From positions 1 to 14,423 of the forward strand of contig JAZOVQ010000066.1 of NCBI GenBank assembly GCA_045658805.1: a stretch of 14,423 nt of DNA. The letters are read 5' to 3'. This document shows, one piece after another, positions 7,023 through 14,133 of the stretch. A program made the translations under genes and the position numbers. Position 1 is the first letter of the stretch, and every line of letters begins with the position of its first letter. A model generated the notes under the pieces. That model searched no databases and had not been told where the DNA came from. It saw only the letters and a list, made by a program, of their open reading frames with translations. This stretch comes from Scatosoma sp045658805 (GTDB lineage: Bacteria; Bacillota; Clostridia; Christensenellales; Borkfalkiaceae).

Positions 7023-9230
7023 ATGGCAACGGAAAAGACGAAAAAAGACAAAAAGACTACTAACGACGAATACAGTGCGAAGAATCTTGAGGTGTTAGAA
7101 GGTCTTGACGCCGTACGTATGCGTCCCGGTATGTATATCGGGTCTACGGGTATCAAGGGCCTGCACCACATTCTTTGGGAAATTGTAGACAATGCAATTG
7201 ACGAAGCGGCAAACGGTTACGCCAATAAGGTAAAAGTAACCCTTCATAACGACGGGAGCGCTTCCGTTGAAGACAACGGTAGAGGTATTCCCACCGATAT
7301 ACACCCGAAAGAAAAGGTTTCGGGTGTTCAACTCGTATTTACGAAATTGCATGCAGGCGGTAAATTCGGGCAAGGGAATTATGAATATTCGGGCGGTTTG
7401 CACGGCGTAGGCGCGTCGGTTACAAACGCGCTTTCCGAATGGCTCACCGTAGAGGTTTATCGCAACAAGCGTATCTATAAGATGAGCTTCCATTCCCGTT
7501 TCAACAAACGTAAAAACAAGGTGGATTCGGGTTTACCCGACGGACCTTTGGAAGATACGGGCATTTCTACCAATCGCAACGGTTCGTTTATTCGCTTTAA
7601 GCCCGACGCAAGCGTATTCTCTGAAGTTAATTTCGAATTGGAAACGGTTGTAGAGCGCTTGAATGAATTGGCTTTCTTGAATAGAGGGGTAGAAATTACG
7701 CTTATCGACGAACGTATCACTATGGCGGAAGTACGCCGCAGCCGTACGTTATTCGGGGAAGGCGACGACGTCACGGAAAGCGTTGACGAGGAAGCTGCAC
7801 TTGAATCGGAAAGCGTTGAAACGCCTGCCGTTGAAATGATTATGGAACAAGAGGATTTGTTCTCTATCGGTCAGCAATCGTTGTTTACGGAAGTGGACGA
7901 GCTTGCTTTGGAAAGCGAGCCTTATCGTCGTACGTTTAAATACGACGGCGGTATTTCCGATTTTGTAAGAAGTATCAACGAAGGTAAGAAAATTTTGTAT
8001 ACGCAGCCTATTTATTATAAGGCGACGAAAAACAATATTCAGGTAGAATTTTCCGTTCAGCATACGTCCGATTATTCGCAAAGAATTTTCTCGTTTGTAA
8101 ACAATATTCCTACGCCCGAAGGCGGTTATCACGAAATCGGTTTCAAATCGGGGCTTACGAGAGTATTAAACGAATATGCAAGAAGCAACGGTTTCTTAAA
8201 GGATAAAGACGCAAACTTCCAAGGCGACGATTTTTGTGAAGGCTTAACGGCGGTGTTGTCTATCAAGATGACGGAAGTGCAGTTTGAAGGGCAAACCAAG
8301 ACGAAATTGGGGAATACGGAAGCTCGTCCTGCGGTAGAAGCGACGGTTATTGAAGGGCTTAATGCCTTGCAGAACGTACGCGGCTACAAAAAGACGATGG
8401 AAGAAATTATTAAAAAGGCGCAAGGCGCAGCAAAAACGCGTATTGCGGCGAAGCAGGCAAAGGATAACGCCCGCGCAAAGAATAGCATTGATAGCTTAAC
8501 TTTGGTCGGGAAATTGGCAGGCTGCTCCGGCAGAAAGCCCGAACTTAACGAAATGTTTATCGTTGAGGGGGATTCGGCGGGCGGTACGGCAAAACAAGCG
8601 AGAGAAAGACAATATCAATCTATTCTTCCGCTTCGTGGTAAGCCTTTGAACGTAGAAAAGAAAAAGCTTAGTCAAATTTTGGAAAACGAAGAAATCCGTA
8701 CAATGATCAGCGCAATCGGCGCAGGCATTGATCCCGATTTCAAGATGGATAAAATCAATTATCACAAAGTTATCATTCTTTCGGATGCCGACCAAGACGG
8801 TATGCACATTCGTTGTATTTTGCTTACGTTCTTCTTCCGTTATATGCGTCCGCTTGTCAATGCAGGCTGTGTGTACATCGGTATGCCGCCTCTTTACAAA
8901 GTGTATAAAGGCGATAAAGTAGAATACGCATACGACGATAAAGAATTGGAAACTAAAATTGAAAAAATTGGTAAAGGCTACCAATTGCAACGCTATAAAG
9001 GTCTTGGCGAAATGAGTGCGGATCAACTTTGGGAAACGACGATGAATCCTGCGACGAGAAACCTTATTCAAGTAACGGTAGAGGACGCGGCAAAGGCGGA
9101 ACGTATGATTACCACGCTTATGGGCGATAAAGTTGACGGTAGAAAGGAATTTTTGGCGAAATATGCAAACTTCAATAAGCGCGATACGTTTATTGATCAG
9201 ATAGAAAAAGCAGGAAAGAAGGAGGTTTGA
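7023..9230 (+). CDS. parE: Type II DNA topoisomerase subunit B, ParE-like (GyrB/ParE family)
   Basis: The ATPase/TOPRIM subunit of a heterotetrameric type II topoisomerase; it would drive ATP-dependent strand passage with the next gene's product. Its 735 residues show the GHKL ATPase (EIVDNAIDEA with Glu53 and Asn57, EDNGRGIP at 83-90, GGLHGVGAS at 124-132), the transducer with the QTK loop (424-426), and the TOPRIM domain with EGDSAGG (515-521) and DADQDG (588-593), plus the C-terminal RYKGLGEM (657-664). FGQG followed by SGGLHGVGAS favours ParE over GyrB, as does the absence of dnaA, dnaN or recF nearby. It is about 80-90 residues longer than usual, largely from an acidic insertion at about 232-301 that includes QEDLF (276-280) and QQSLF (284-288). 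Start ATG 7023 follows GAGGA by 4 bases. The stop is one base before the parC start. Confidence 0.93.
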   Translation: MATEKTKKDKKTTNDEYSAKNLEVLEGLDAVRMRPGMYIGSTGIKGLHHILWEIVDNAIDEAANGYANKVKVTLHNDGSASVEDNGRGIPTDIHPKEKVSGVQLVFTKLHAGGKFGQGNYEYSGGLHGVGASVTNALSEWLTVEVYRNKRIYKMSFHSRFNKRKNKVDSGLPDGPLEDTGISTNRNGSFIRFKPDASVFSEVNFELETVVERLNELAFLNRGVEITLIDERITMAEVRRSRTLFGEGDDVTESVDEEAALESESVETPAVEMIMEQEDLFSIGQQSLFTEVDELALESEPYRRTFKYDGGISDFVRSINEGKKILYTQPIYYKATKNNIQVEFSVQHTSDYSQRIFSFVNNIPTPEGGYHEIGFKSGLTRVLNEYARSNGFLKDKDANFQGDDFCEGLTAVLSIKMTEVQFEGQTKTKLGNTEARPAVEATVIEGLNALQNVRGYKKTMEEIIKKAQGAAKTRIAAKQAKDNARAKNSIDSLTLVGKLAGCSGRKPELNEMFIVEGDSAGGTAKQARERQYQSILPLRGKPLNVEKKKLSQILENEEIRTMISAIGAGIDPDFKMDKINYHKVIILSDADQDGMHIRCILLTFFFRYMRPLVNAGCVYIGMPPLYKVYKGDKVEYAYDDKELETKIEKIGKGYQLQRYKGLGEMSADQLWETTMNPATRNLIQVTVEDAAKAERMITTLMGDKVDGRKEFLAKYANFNKRDTFIDQIEKAGKKEV
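9219..9225 (+). promoter_or_regulatory. Consensus Shine-Dalgarno for parC inside the parE 3' end
   Basis: AAGGAGG (9219-9225) lies 6 bases before ATG 9232, within the last codons of parE. With only one base between the parE stop and the parC start, it fixes the parC start and implies coupled, balanced expression. Confidence 0.85.
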
Positions 9231-9231
9231 T

Positions 9232-11697
9232 ATGGCGAGAAATAAAAAAGAACCCGAAATTATCGAACCTACCGGGCAATTGTTTGTAGAACCTTTAGAA
9301 AAAGTACTTCACTCCTCCATGCTTCCTTATGCGGAATTCGTTATTTTGGACCGCGCGTTGCCGAGAGTAGAAGACGGCTTAAAACCCGTACAAAGACGTA
9401 TCTTATATACGATGAACGAAATGGGCCTTACGCCCGATAAACCTCATAAAAAGAGCGCGAGAATCGTCGGGGACTGTATGGGTAAATTCCACCCCCACGG
9501 CGACAGTTCAGTATACGATGCAATGGTGCGTATGGCGCAAAATTTCAATATGGGCAAGACGCTTGTCAACGGACACGGTAACTTTGGTTCGGTGGACGGC
9601 GACCCTGCGGCTGCTATGCGTTATACGGAAGCAAGAATGGAGCCTTTGGCGCTTGAATTGTTGCGCGATATTGACAAGGAAACGGTTAGTTTTTCCTTGA
9701 ACTTCGACGATAGCTTAAAAGAACCGGACGTATTGCCCGGCCGTTTTCCCAACTTGCTTGTAAACGGCGCATCGGGTATTGCGGTTGGCTTGGCCACCAA
9801 TATCCCTACGCATAACCTTGAAGAAGTGATCAACGGCGTTGTAGCGTATATTGACAATCCTACCATTTCTTTAGAAGAAATGATGGGGTACATTCCTTGT
9901 CCCGATTTCCCTACGGGCGGTTTGATTATCGCAAACGAATTGATTCAAGCCTATAAAACGGGTAGAGGAAAAATTACCATTCGCGCTAAAATCGCAATGG
10001 AAAAGACGAATAACGGTAAGACCAATCTTATCATTACGGAGCTTCCTTATCAAGTCAACAAAGCGCAGCTTTTGCGTAAAATTGTCGATTTGAGAGAAGA
10101 AAAGAAAGAAGAACTTGCCGGGCTTGACGACGTCGCGGACGAATCGGATAGAACGGGTATGCGTGCGGTTATCCGCATCAAGAAGGATGCCGACGTTGAC
10201 AGCATTTTGAAATGCTTGTATAAATATACCGATTTGGAAGTTACGTTCGGTATTAACATGGTCGTAATTGCCGATGGTAAGCCTCAACAGCTTGGCTTAA
10301 TGGAGATTATTCGCCATTACGTAAAATATCAACAGCAGGTTATCAAACGCCGTACGTTGTTCGACTTAAGACAAGCGGAACAGCGTTGCCATATTTTGGA
10401 AGGCTTAATCGTTGCCGTTCAAAATATCGACGAAGTAATTGCAATTATTAAAAAATCGGATAGTACGGCGGACGCACGTTCTAAACTTATGGAACGTTTT
10501 GAACTTTCCGATTCGCAGGCGCAAGCGATTCTCGATTTGAGATTGGCTCGTTTGACCAAGCTGGAAACCTTCAAGCTTGAGCAGGAATTGAAAGACCTCA
10601 AGAAATTAATCAAGAAATTGACGGCTATTTCCAAGAGTGGGGATTTGCAATTGCAGGTTGTTAAAGAAGAAATCACCGAAATCAAAAACGCATATCCCAC
10701 GCCGAGAAAATCCCGTTTGGTATTCACGCGTGAAGAAGCGGACGGATTGTTGGCGACGGCGACGGAAAAGAAGCCAGGCGTAGCGTGTGTATTGGCGTAT
10801 ACTGCCGACCATACCTTCAAGGTGCTTACCGGCAAACAAATTGAAGCGTTGGATAAGCCTTTGGACGGTAAATTTAAACCGCAAGCGGTTGTCTTGAAGC
10901 TGTTGAAAACGGCAACGGATAAACGTATTTTTGCCTTTACCGATTATGGCAATTGTCATAAATTGGATATTTCCGATCCCGATCTTGAATGCAAGCTTAC
11001 CGAAGAAGGTATTAGCTTAAAAGAATTGTCGAAAGGAGCTGAACCCGAAGAAAAGGTTGTTGCGCTTTTCGAGGTTGGCGAACACTTGCCTTATGGCAGT
11101 TTGCTCTTCTTCACCAAAAACGGTATGATTAAAAAGACCGATTGGGCGGAATATGAACAGCGTAAGGATTGCTTCCAAGCTGTGAAGTTGAACGACGGCG
11201 ACGAAGTTATCAACGTGGAAGAAGACACGCACGAAGAAGATACCATTGTTATTGTCACTAAAGGCGGTATTTGCTTGAACGCTATGAAGGACGATATTCC
11301 CACGCAAGGCCGCATCGCAACGGGCGTAAGAGGTATTATGCTTCGTGAAGGCGATAGCGTATTGCTTATGACGCAAATCAACGGCGAAGGGGAAATTATC
11401 ATTGCCACCGACGAAGCGAAATTTAAGAGGGTAATCTCTTCGCAGATCGAGCCTTCGAAGCGTTACAAGAAAGGCTCTATTATCGTAGGCATGAGAGAGG
11501 GCGCAAGCGTTATCTCGGCAAGCTACGTAACAATGCCGTATATGCTTGCAGTGGAAGACAAAACGCATAACGTTTCCGAAATTTCCAGCGAAGATATCTT
11601 CATTTCCGTGCAAAGCGCAAGGGCGAAGAAATTGACGAAGTTTGCGGAAGATTCCATTTTGAGGGTCATTCCTTTGCCCTACAAAAAAGGCGAATAA
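9232..11697 (+). CDS. parC: Type II DNA topoisomerase subunit A, ParC-like (GyrA/ParC family)
   Basis: The DNA breakage-reunion subunit, 821 residues, partner of the preceding gene. The winged-helix core has KPVQRRIL (51-58, the ParC rather than KPVHRRIL GyrA form), the quinolone-contact region HPHGDSSVYD (87-96) with Ser92 and Asp96 in the usual sensitive states, and the catalytic Arg130-Tyr131 in AMRYTEARM. The tower and coiled coil run to about 490. The C-terminal domain (about 515-800) reads as roughly six beta-pinwheel blades, for example FFTKNGMIKKT (626-636). Where gyrases carry the GyrA box QRRGGKG, this protein has QRKDCFQ (643-649), so the box needed for negative supercoiling is absent. 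That supports topoisomerase IV, the decatenase. The match to the family is certain; ParC over GyrA is probable. No terminator follows. Confidence 0.93.
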   Translation: MARNKKEPEIIEPTGQLFVEPLEKVLHSSMLPYAEFVILDRALPRVEDGLKPVQRRILYTMNEMGLTPDKPHKKSARIVGDCMGKFHPHGDSSVYDAMVRMAQNFNMGKTLVNGHGNFGSVDGDPAAAMRYTEARMEPLALELLRDIDKETVSFSLNFDDSLKEPDVLPGRFPNLLVNGASGIAVGLATNIPTHNLEEVINGVVAYIDNPTISLEEMMGYIPCPDFPTGGLIIANELIQAYKTGRGKITIRAKIAMEKTNNGKTNLIITELPYQVNKAQLLRKIVDLREEKKEELAGLDDVADESDRTGMRAVIRIKKDADVDSILKCLYKYTDLEVTFGINMVVIADGKPQQLGLMEIIRHYVKYQQQVIKRRTLFDLRQAEQRCHILEGLIVAVQNIDEVIAIIKKSDSTADARSKLMERFELSDSQAQAILDLRLARLTKLETFKLEQELKDLKKLIKKLTAISKSGDLQLQVVKEEITEIKNAYPTPRKSRLVFTREEADGLLATATEKKPGVACVLAYTADHTFKVLTGKQIEALDKPLDGKFKPQAVVLKLLKTATDKRIFAFTDYGNCHKLDISDPDLECKLTEEGISLKELSKGAEPEEKVVALFEVGEHLPYGSLLFFTKNGMIKKTDWAEYEQRKDCFQAVKLNDGDEVINVEEDTHEEDTIVIVTKGGICLNAMKDDIPTQGRIATGVRGIMLREGDSVLLMTQINGEGEIIIATDEAKFKRVISSQIEPSKRYKKGSIIVGMREGASVISASYVTMPYMLAVEDKTHNVSEISSEDIFISVQSARAKKLTKFAEDSILRVIPLPYKKGE

Positions 11698-11711
11698 GCA
11701 GGCAAAATAAA

Positions 11712-11740
11712 GCATAATTTTCATAAAACCGACATAGTAT
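11712..11740 (+). promoter_or_regulatory. Candidate sigma-E promoter of spoIIID
   Basis: GCATAAT (11712-11718) and CATAGTAT (11733-11740) are 14 bases apart. Against the Bacillus sigma-E consensus (KMATATT, 14-15 bases, CATACAMT) they match at 6 of 7 and 6 of 8 positions. In Bacillus subtilis spoIIID is transcribed by sigma-E in the mother cell, so the placement makes sense. Transcription would start near 11747. Unproven, short motif match. Confidence 0.45.
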
Positions 11741-11742
11741 AT

Positions 11743-11760
11743 TCCGTAACCAATTACGGA
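11743..11760 (+). repeat. Perfect inverted repeat overlapping the spoIIID ribosome-binding site
   Basis: TCCGTAA (11743-11749) and TTACGGA (11754-11760) form a 7-bp stem with a CCAA loop. The GGA of the Shine-Dalgarno GGAGGT (11758-11763) lies in the 3' arm. In a read-through transcript from parC this would partly mask the ribosome-binding site. As DNA it could be an operator near the predicted sigma-E start. Confidence 0.6.
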
Positions 11761-11770
11761 GGTCGGGATT

Positions 11771-12034
11771 TTGTGGGAATATATTGAAGAAAGGGTAATT
11801 AAATGCGCGGAATACATCTTAGAAACGGGTTGCACCGTTCGAGCATGTTCCGCGCATTTTTCCATTAGTAAATCAACGGTACATAAAGACGTAACCGAAC
11901 GCTTGAAACTTTTGGACGTTAATTTGTACGAGGAAGTACGCGAGGTATTGCAAATAAATTTGAGTGAAAGGCATATACGCGGCGGAAACGCAACCAAAAA
12001 GAAGTATCAAAAACAATCAAGCGAGTGCAATTAA
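11771..12034 (+). CDS. spoIIID: Sporulation transcription factor SpoIIID
   Basis: An 87-residue DNA-binding protein that matches SpoIIID along nearly its whole length (the Bacillus protein has 93). SpoIIID acts in the mother cell during endospore formation, activating and repressing sigma-E-dependent genes and helping the switch to sigma-K. Diagnostic stretches are the N-terminal YIEER, the helix-turn-helix at about 22-45 with SISKSTVHKDVTERL, and HIRGGNATKKKY (68-79). The start is a TTG at 11771, set by GGAGGT 7 bases upstream; no in-frame ATG is suitably placed. It sits 73 bases after parC with no terminator between, has a possible sigma-E promoter of its own, and ends in a strong terminator. 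Its presence indicates a spore-forming lineage. Confidence 0.95.
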   Translation: MWEYIEERVIKCAEYILETGCTVRACSAHFSISKSTVHKDVTERLKLLDVNLYEEVREVLQINLSERHIRGGNATKKKYQKQSSECN

Positions 12035-12039
12035 GAGAG

Positions 12040-12065
12040 AAAGGGACGGACGCCGTCCTTTTTTT
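12040..12065 (+). terminator. Rho-independent terminator after spoIIID
   Basis: A GGACGG (12044-12049)/CCGTCC (12053-12058) stem with an ACG loop is extended by one G-T and three A-T pairs and followed by seven T residues (12059-12065). It starts 6 bases after the spoIIID stop codon. Confidence 0.9.
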
Positions 12066-12084
12066 GTGCAAAAAGAGAAAATTT

Positions 12085-12109
12085 CTTGAGAATACTTGAA
12101 TTTTCTTGA
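12085..12109 (+). repeat. Three CTTGA repeats at 10-bp spacing in the tyrA promoter
   Basis: CTTGA occurs at 12085-12089, 12095-12099 and 12105-12109, exactly 10 bases apart and so on one face of the helix. The middle copy contributes to the -35 box. The motif is short and the region AT-rich, so chance is possible. Confidence 0.4.
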
Positions 12110-12124
12110 TAAATATGTTACTAT
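12096..12124 (+). promoter_or_regulatory. Extended -10 promoter of tyrA
   Basis: TTGAAT (12096-12101), a 17-base spacer and TACTAT (12119-12124) with TG at 12116-12117. The spoIIID terminator lies just upstream. Transcription would start near 12131. Confidence 0.7.
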
Positions 12125-12152
12125 GTAGAAAAACAAAAAGGCGGAGAGAATT

Positions 12153-12974
12153 ATGAAAAAGATAGCGGTTATCGGTTTGGGGATTATAGGCGGTTCAATT
12201 TGTGCGTCGCTTACAAAGGCAGGTTGCGTTGTTGACGGTGCCGATCTCAATTCCGCTTCGGTTGATTTTGCTTTGCAAAAGGGATATATCGCAAAGGAAG
12301 CGAAAGATTTTACCGAATACGACGTGGTGTTTATTGCTATCCCTCCGCGCGCGGCTATTTCCGTTTTAAAAGAAACCGCTTTCAAAGAGGGCGCGTTGGT
12401 TTCGGATATTTGCGGCGTAAAAAAAATTATTGAGGACGCAGTATACGAACGGCCGAGAAATTATCGTTACGTAGGGATTCACCCTATGGCAGGTAAGGAA
12501 ACTTCGGGGATTGCGTCGGCTTCGCCCGAACTGTTCCGCATGGCAAATTTGGTTATCACCATTTGTCCGCAAACGCAAACGGACGCGATAGCAGAGATAA
12601 AAGAATACGCCAATGTAATGCATTTTGGGAAAATTGTAGAATGTACGGCGGAAGAGCACGACAAAAAAATTGCGCTTACTTCCCAGCTTGCGCATTTGGT
12701 ATCCAACGGCTATGTGAAAAGCGAGCAGGTAAAAGGTTGCGACGGGTTTACGGGCGGCAGTTTCCAAGATATGACGCGTATTGCTGGCGTTGACGAGCGG
12801 ATTTGGACGGAATTGTATATGTGTAACCGTGAAAGTGTGCTTTACGAGTTAGAGGGGTTAATACAATCGCTAAACGAATACAAAATTGCATTAGAGCAGG
12901 CGGACGAACAGCGTTTATCCGATGCCTTAAAAGCAGGCAGATTGATTAGAGAAACCATTAAAAGGGGCAAATAA
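12153..12974 (+). CDS. tyrA: Prephenate dehydrogenase (TyrA family)
   Basis: A 273-residue cytoplasmic enzyme that would convert prephenate with NAD(P)+ to 4-hydroxyphenylpyruvate and CO2, the committed step towards tyrosine. The Rossmann domain opens with GLGIIGGS (8-15), and Asp31 at the end of the second strand suggests NAD+ preference. SDICGVK (84-90) and GIHPMAGKETSG (108-119) with His110 are family signatures, and the helical C-terminal domain has TSQLAHLVSN (176-185) and FQDMTRIA (204-211) with Arg209 near the expected prephenate site. No chorismate mutase or ACT domain is fused, so feedback control by tyrosine through ACT is unlikely. The ATG at 12153 has GGCGGAG 6 bases upstream. The gene has its own promoter and no other aromatic-pathway gene beside it. 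A related arogenate dehydrogenase activity cannot be excluded. Confidence 0.93.
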   Translation: MKKIAVIGLGIIGGSICASLTKAGCVVDGADLNSASVDFALQKGYIAKEAKDFTEYDVVFIAIPPRAAISVLKETAFKEGALVSDICGVKKIIEDAVYERPRNYRYVGIHPMAGKETSGIASASPELFRMANLVITICPQTQTDAIAEIKEYANVMHFGKIVECTAEEHDKKIALTSQLAHLVSNGYVKSEQVKGCDGFTGGSFQDMTRIAGVDERIWTELYMCNRESVLYELEGLIQSLNEYKIALEQADEQRLSDALKAGRLIRETIKRGK

Positions 12975-13015
12975 ACGCAATTTTTGATTATTTTTCAAAA
13001 TTCATTATAATAATC

Positions 13016-13044
13016 TTTACTTTTTGAAAAATATTTGCTATAAT
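13016..13044 (+). promoter_or_regulatory. Extended -10 promoter of the DUF1934-UPF0173 operon
   Basis: A perfect TATAAT (13039-13044) preceded by TGC (13036-13038), with TTTACT (13016-13021) as the -35 at 17-base spacing. TTGAAA at 13024-13029 is too close to the -10 to act as the -35. Transcription would start near 13051. Confidence 0.7.
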
Positions 13045-13085
13045 AATTGTAGAAAAATGTCGAAAATAGTCGGAGAAAGTCGAAA

Positions 13086-13469
13086 ATGCAAGCTTGTCGA
13101 TTGACAATAACCACCGTTGCCGACGGTAATGAAAGCACCATTTCCCGCAAAGGAGAATTTGATTTATCGTTAGAGAAAATAACGGTTTGTTACCGTGAGG
13201 AAAATGCGCTTGTACGGATAACCTTGCAAGGGGAAAAAGCGGAAATGGAGCGCCGAGGGGATTATGATTTATCCCTGCGCTTGCACCGAGGCGAAAAGAC
13301 GGAAGGCTGTATCGGAATGGGCGGCTCGGAAGGCGCTATTTCTCTTTATGCGCACAAGGTTGCCTATTCGGTGGGGAAAGATTCCTTGTTGCTTTCTTTG
13401 CATTACGATTTGTTGATTAGCGGCGAAAAACAAGAAATGAAACTGCGTTTATACGCGAAAGCTGCGTAA
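13086..13469 (+). CDS. DUF1934 family protein (YwiB-like beta-barrel)
   Basis: A 127-residue protein whose pattern matches DUF1934, the calycin-like beta-barrel family that includes Bacillus YwiB. Alternating strands are visible: KGEFDLSLEKITVCYRE (22-38), an MERRGDY turn (54-60), the weakly conserved GAISLYAHKV (84-93), and a final pair with LLLSLHYDLLISG (101-113) and KLRLYAKA (119-126). The function of the family is unknown; no catalytic residues are evident, and no signal peptide or membrane segment is seen. The ATG at 13086 has GGAG 10 bases upstream. The next gene starts 14 bases after its stop, so the two are very likely co-transcribed. The family call rests on recognised pattern, not an alignment. 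Confidence 0.75.
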   Translation: MQACRLTITTVADGNESTISRKGEFDLSLEKITVCYREENALVRITLQGEKAEMERRGDYDLSLRLHRGEKTEGCIGMGGSEGAISLYAHKVAYSVGKDSLLLSLHYDLLISGEKQEMKLRLYAKAA

Positions 13470-13483
13470 TAAAGGAGGAGGAT

Positions 13484-14131
13484 ATGAAAATTCAATACCT
13501 TGGACATTCTTGTTTTCGTATGCAATTTAATGGCGGATTAACGGTAGTAACCGATCCTTATACAAAGGTTGGATATGAATTGCCCAAAGGGCTTACGGCG
13601 GACGTTGTTACGGTTAGCCATGGGCATTTTGACCACAATTATTTGCCTGCCGTTCAATACAATTGCGTGCTTTCTAACGCAGGTGCGTATTCTATCAACG
13701 GTGTTACGTTTGAAGGGATTGAGAGTTTTCACGACGGTGCGCAGGGCAGTTTGCGCGGCAAAAATATTATTTTTAAAATAATTGCGGACGGATTAACCAT
13801 TTGCCATTTTGGGGACTTGGGCGAAATCGCTTATCCAGAACTTCTTGCGAAAATCGGCAAAGTGGACGTATTATTGTTGCCCATTGGCGGCACGTATACG
13901 ATTGACGCATTGCAAGCGAAAGAATATATGGAAAAATTGTCGCCTAAATTGGTTATCCCCATGCATTACAAGCCGCAAGACGGTGGTTTGGATATCGCGG
14001 GCAGCGAAAGCTTTTTGCAGTTGGTAAAGGATTATAAGCAAACGGCTTGTCTTAACGGCGAAGCGGTCTTAAATCTTGACGATTTATCGAAAGAAAAAAC
14101 GGAAATTTTATATATGGAAAGGATGAAATAA
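13484..14131 (+). CDS. UPF0173 family metal-dependent hydrolase (metallo-beta-lactamase fold)
   Basis: A 215-residue cytoplasmic member of the metallo-beta-lactamase superfamily, UPF0173/YtkL type. The zinc-binding set is complete: SHGHFDH (45-51) supplies His46, His48, Asp50 and His51, then SFHD with His83, CHFGD (107-111) with His108 and Asp111, and MHYK with His161. GHSCFRM near the N-terminus (7-13) and LLLPIGGTYTID (130-141) are typical of this group. The natural substrate is unknown, and nothing points to antibiotic hydrolysis. AAGGAGG sits 5 bases before the ATG, one of the best ribosome-binding sites in the window, suggesting efficient expression. It follows the DUF1934 gene by 14 bases and precedes the next start by 2 bases. 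Confidence 0.92.
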   Translation: MKIQYLGHSCFRMQFNGGLTVVTDPYTKVGYELPKGLTADVVTVSHGHFDHNYLPAVQYNCVLSNAGAYSINGVTFEGIESFHDGAQGSLRGKNIIFKIIADGLTICHFGDLGEIAYPELLAKIGKVDVLLLPIGGTYTIDALQAKEYMEKLSPKLVIPMHYKPQDGGLDIAGSESFLQLVKDYKQTACLNGEAVLNLDDLSKEKTEILYMERMK

Positions 14132-14133
14132 GC

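Noticed and set aside
9271..9291. TGQLFVE near the ParC N-terminus as a third clamp-binding motif
   Set aside because: Only Q-L-F is present, without the consensus spacing. It sits just before the conserved N-terminal arm, so there is no specific reason to call it.
11017..11997. Long open frame on the minus strand (326 codons)
   Set aside because: It runs opposite parC and spoIIID, both well supported, crosses their boundary, and has no recognisable domain or ribosome-binding site.
12978..13002. AT-rich inverted repeat after tyrA as a terminator
   Set aside because: The AATTTTTG/CAAAATT stem has a bulge and no GC core, and no T tract follows. I see no convincing terminator after tyrA.
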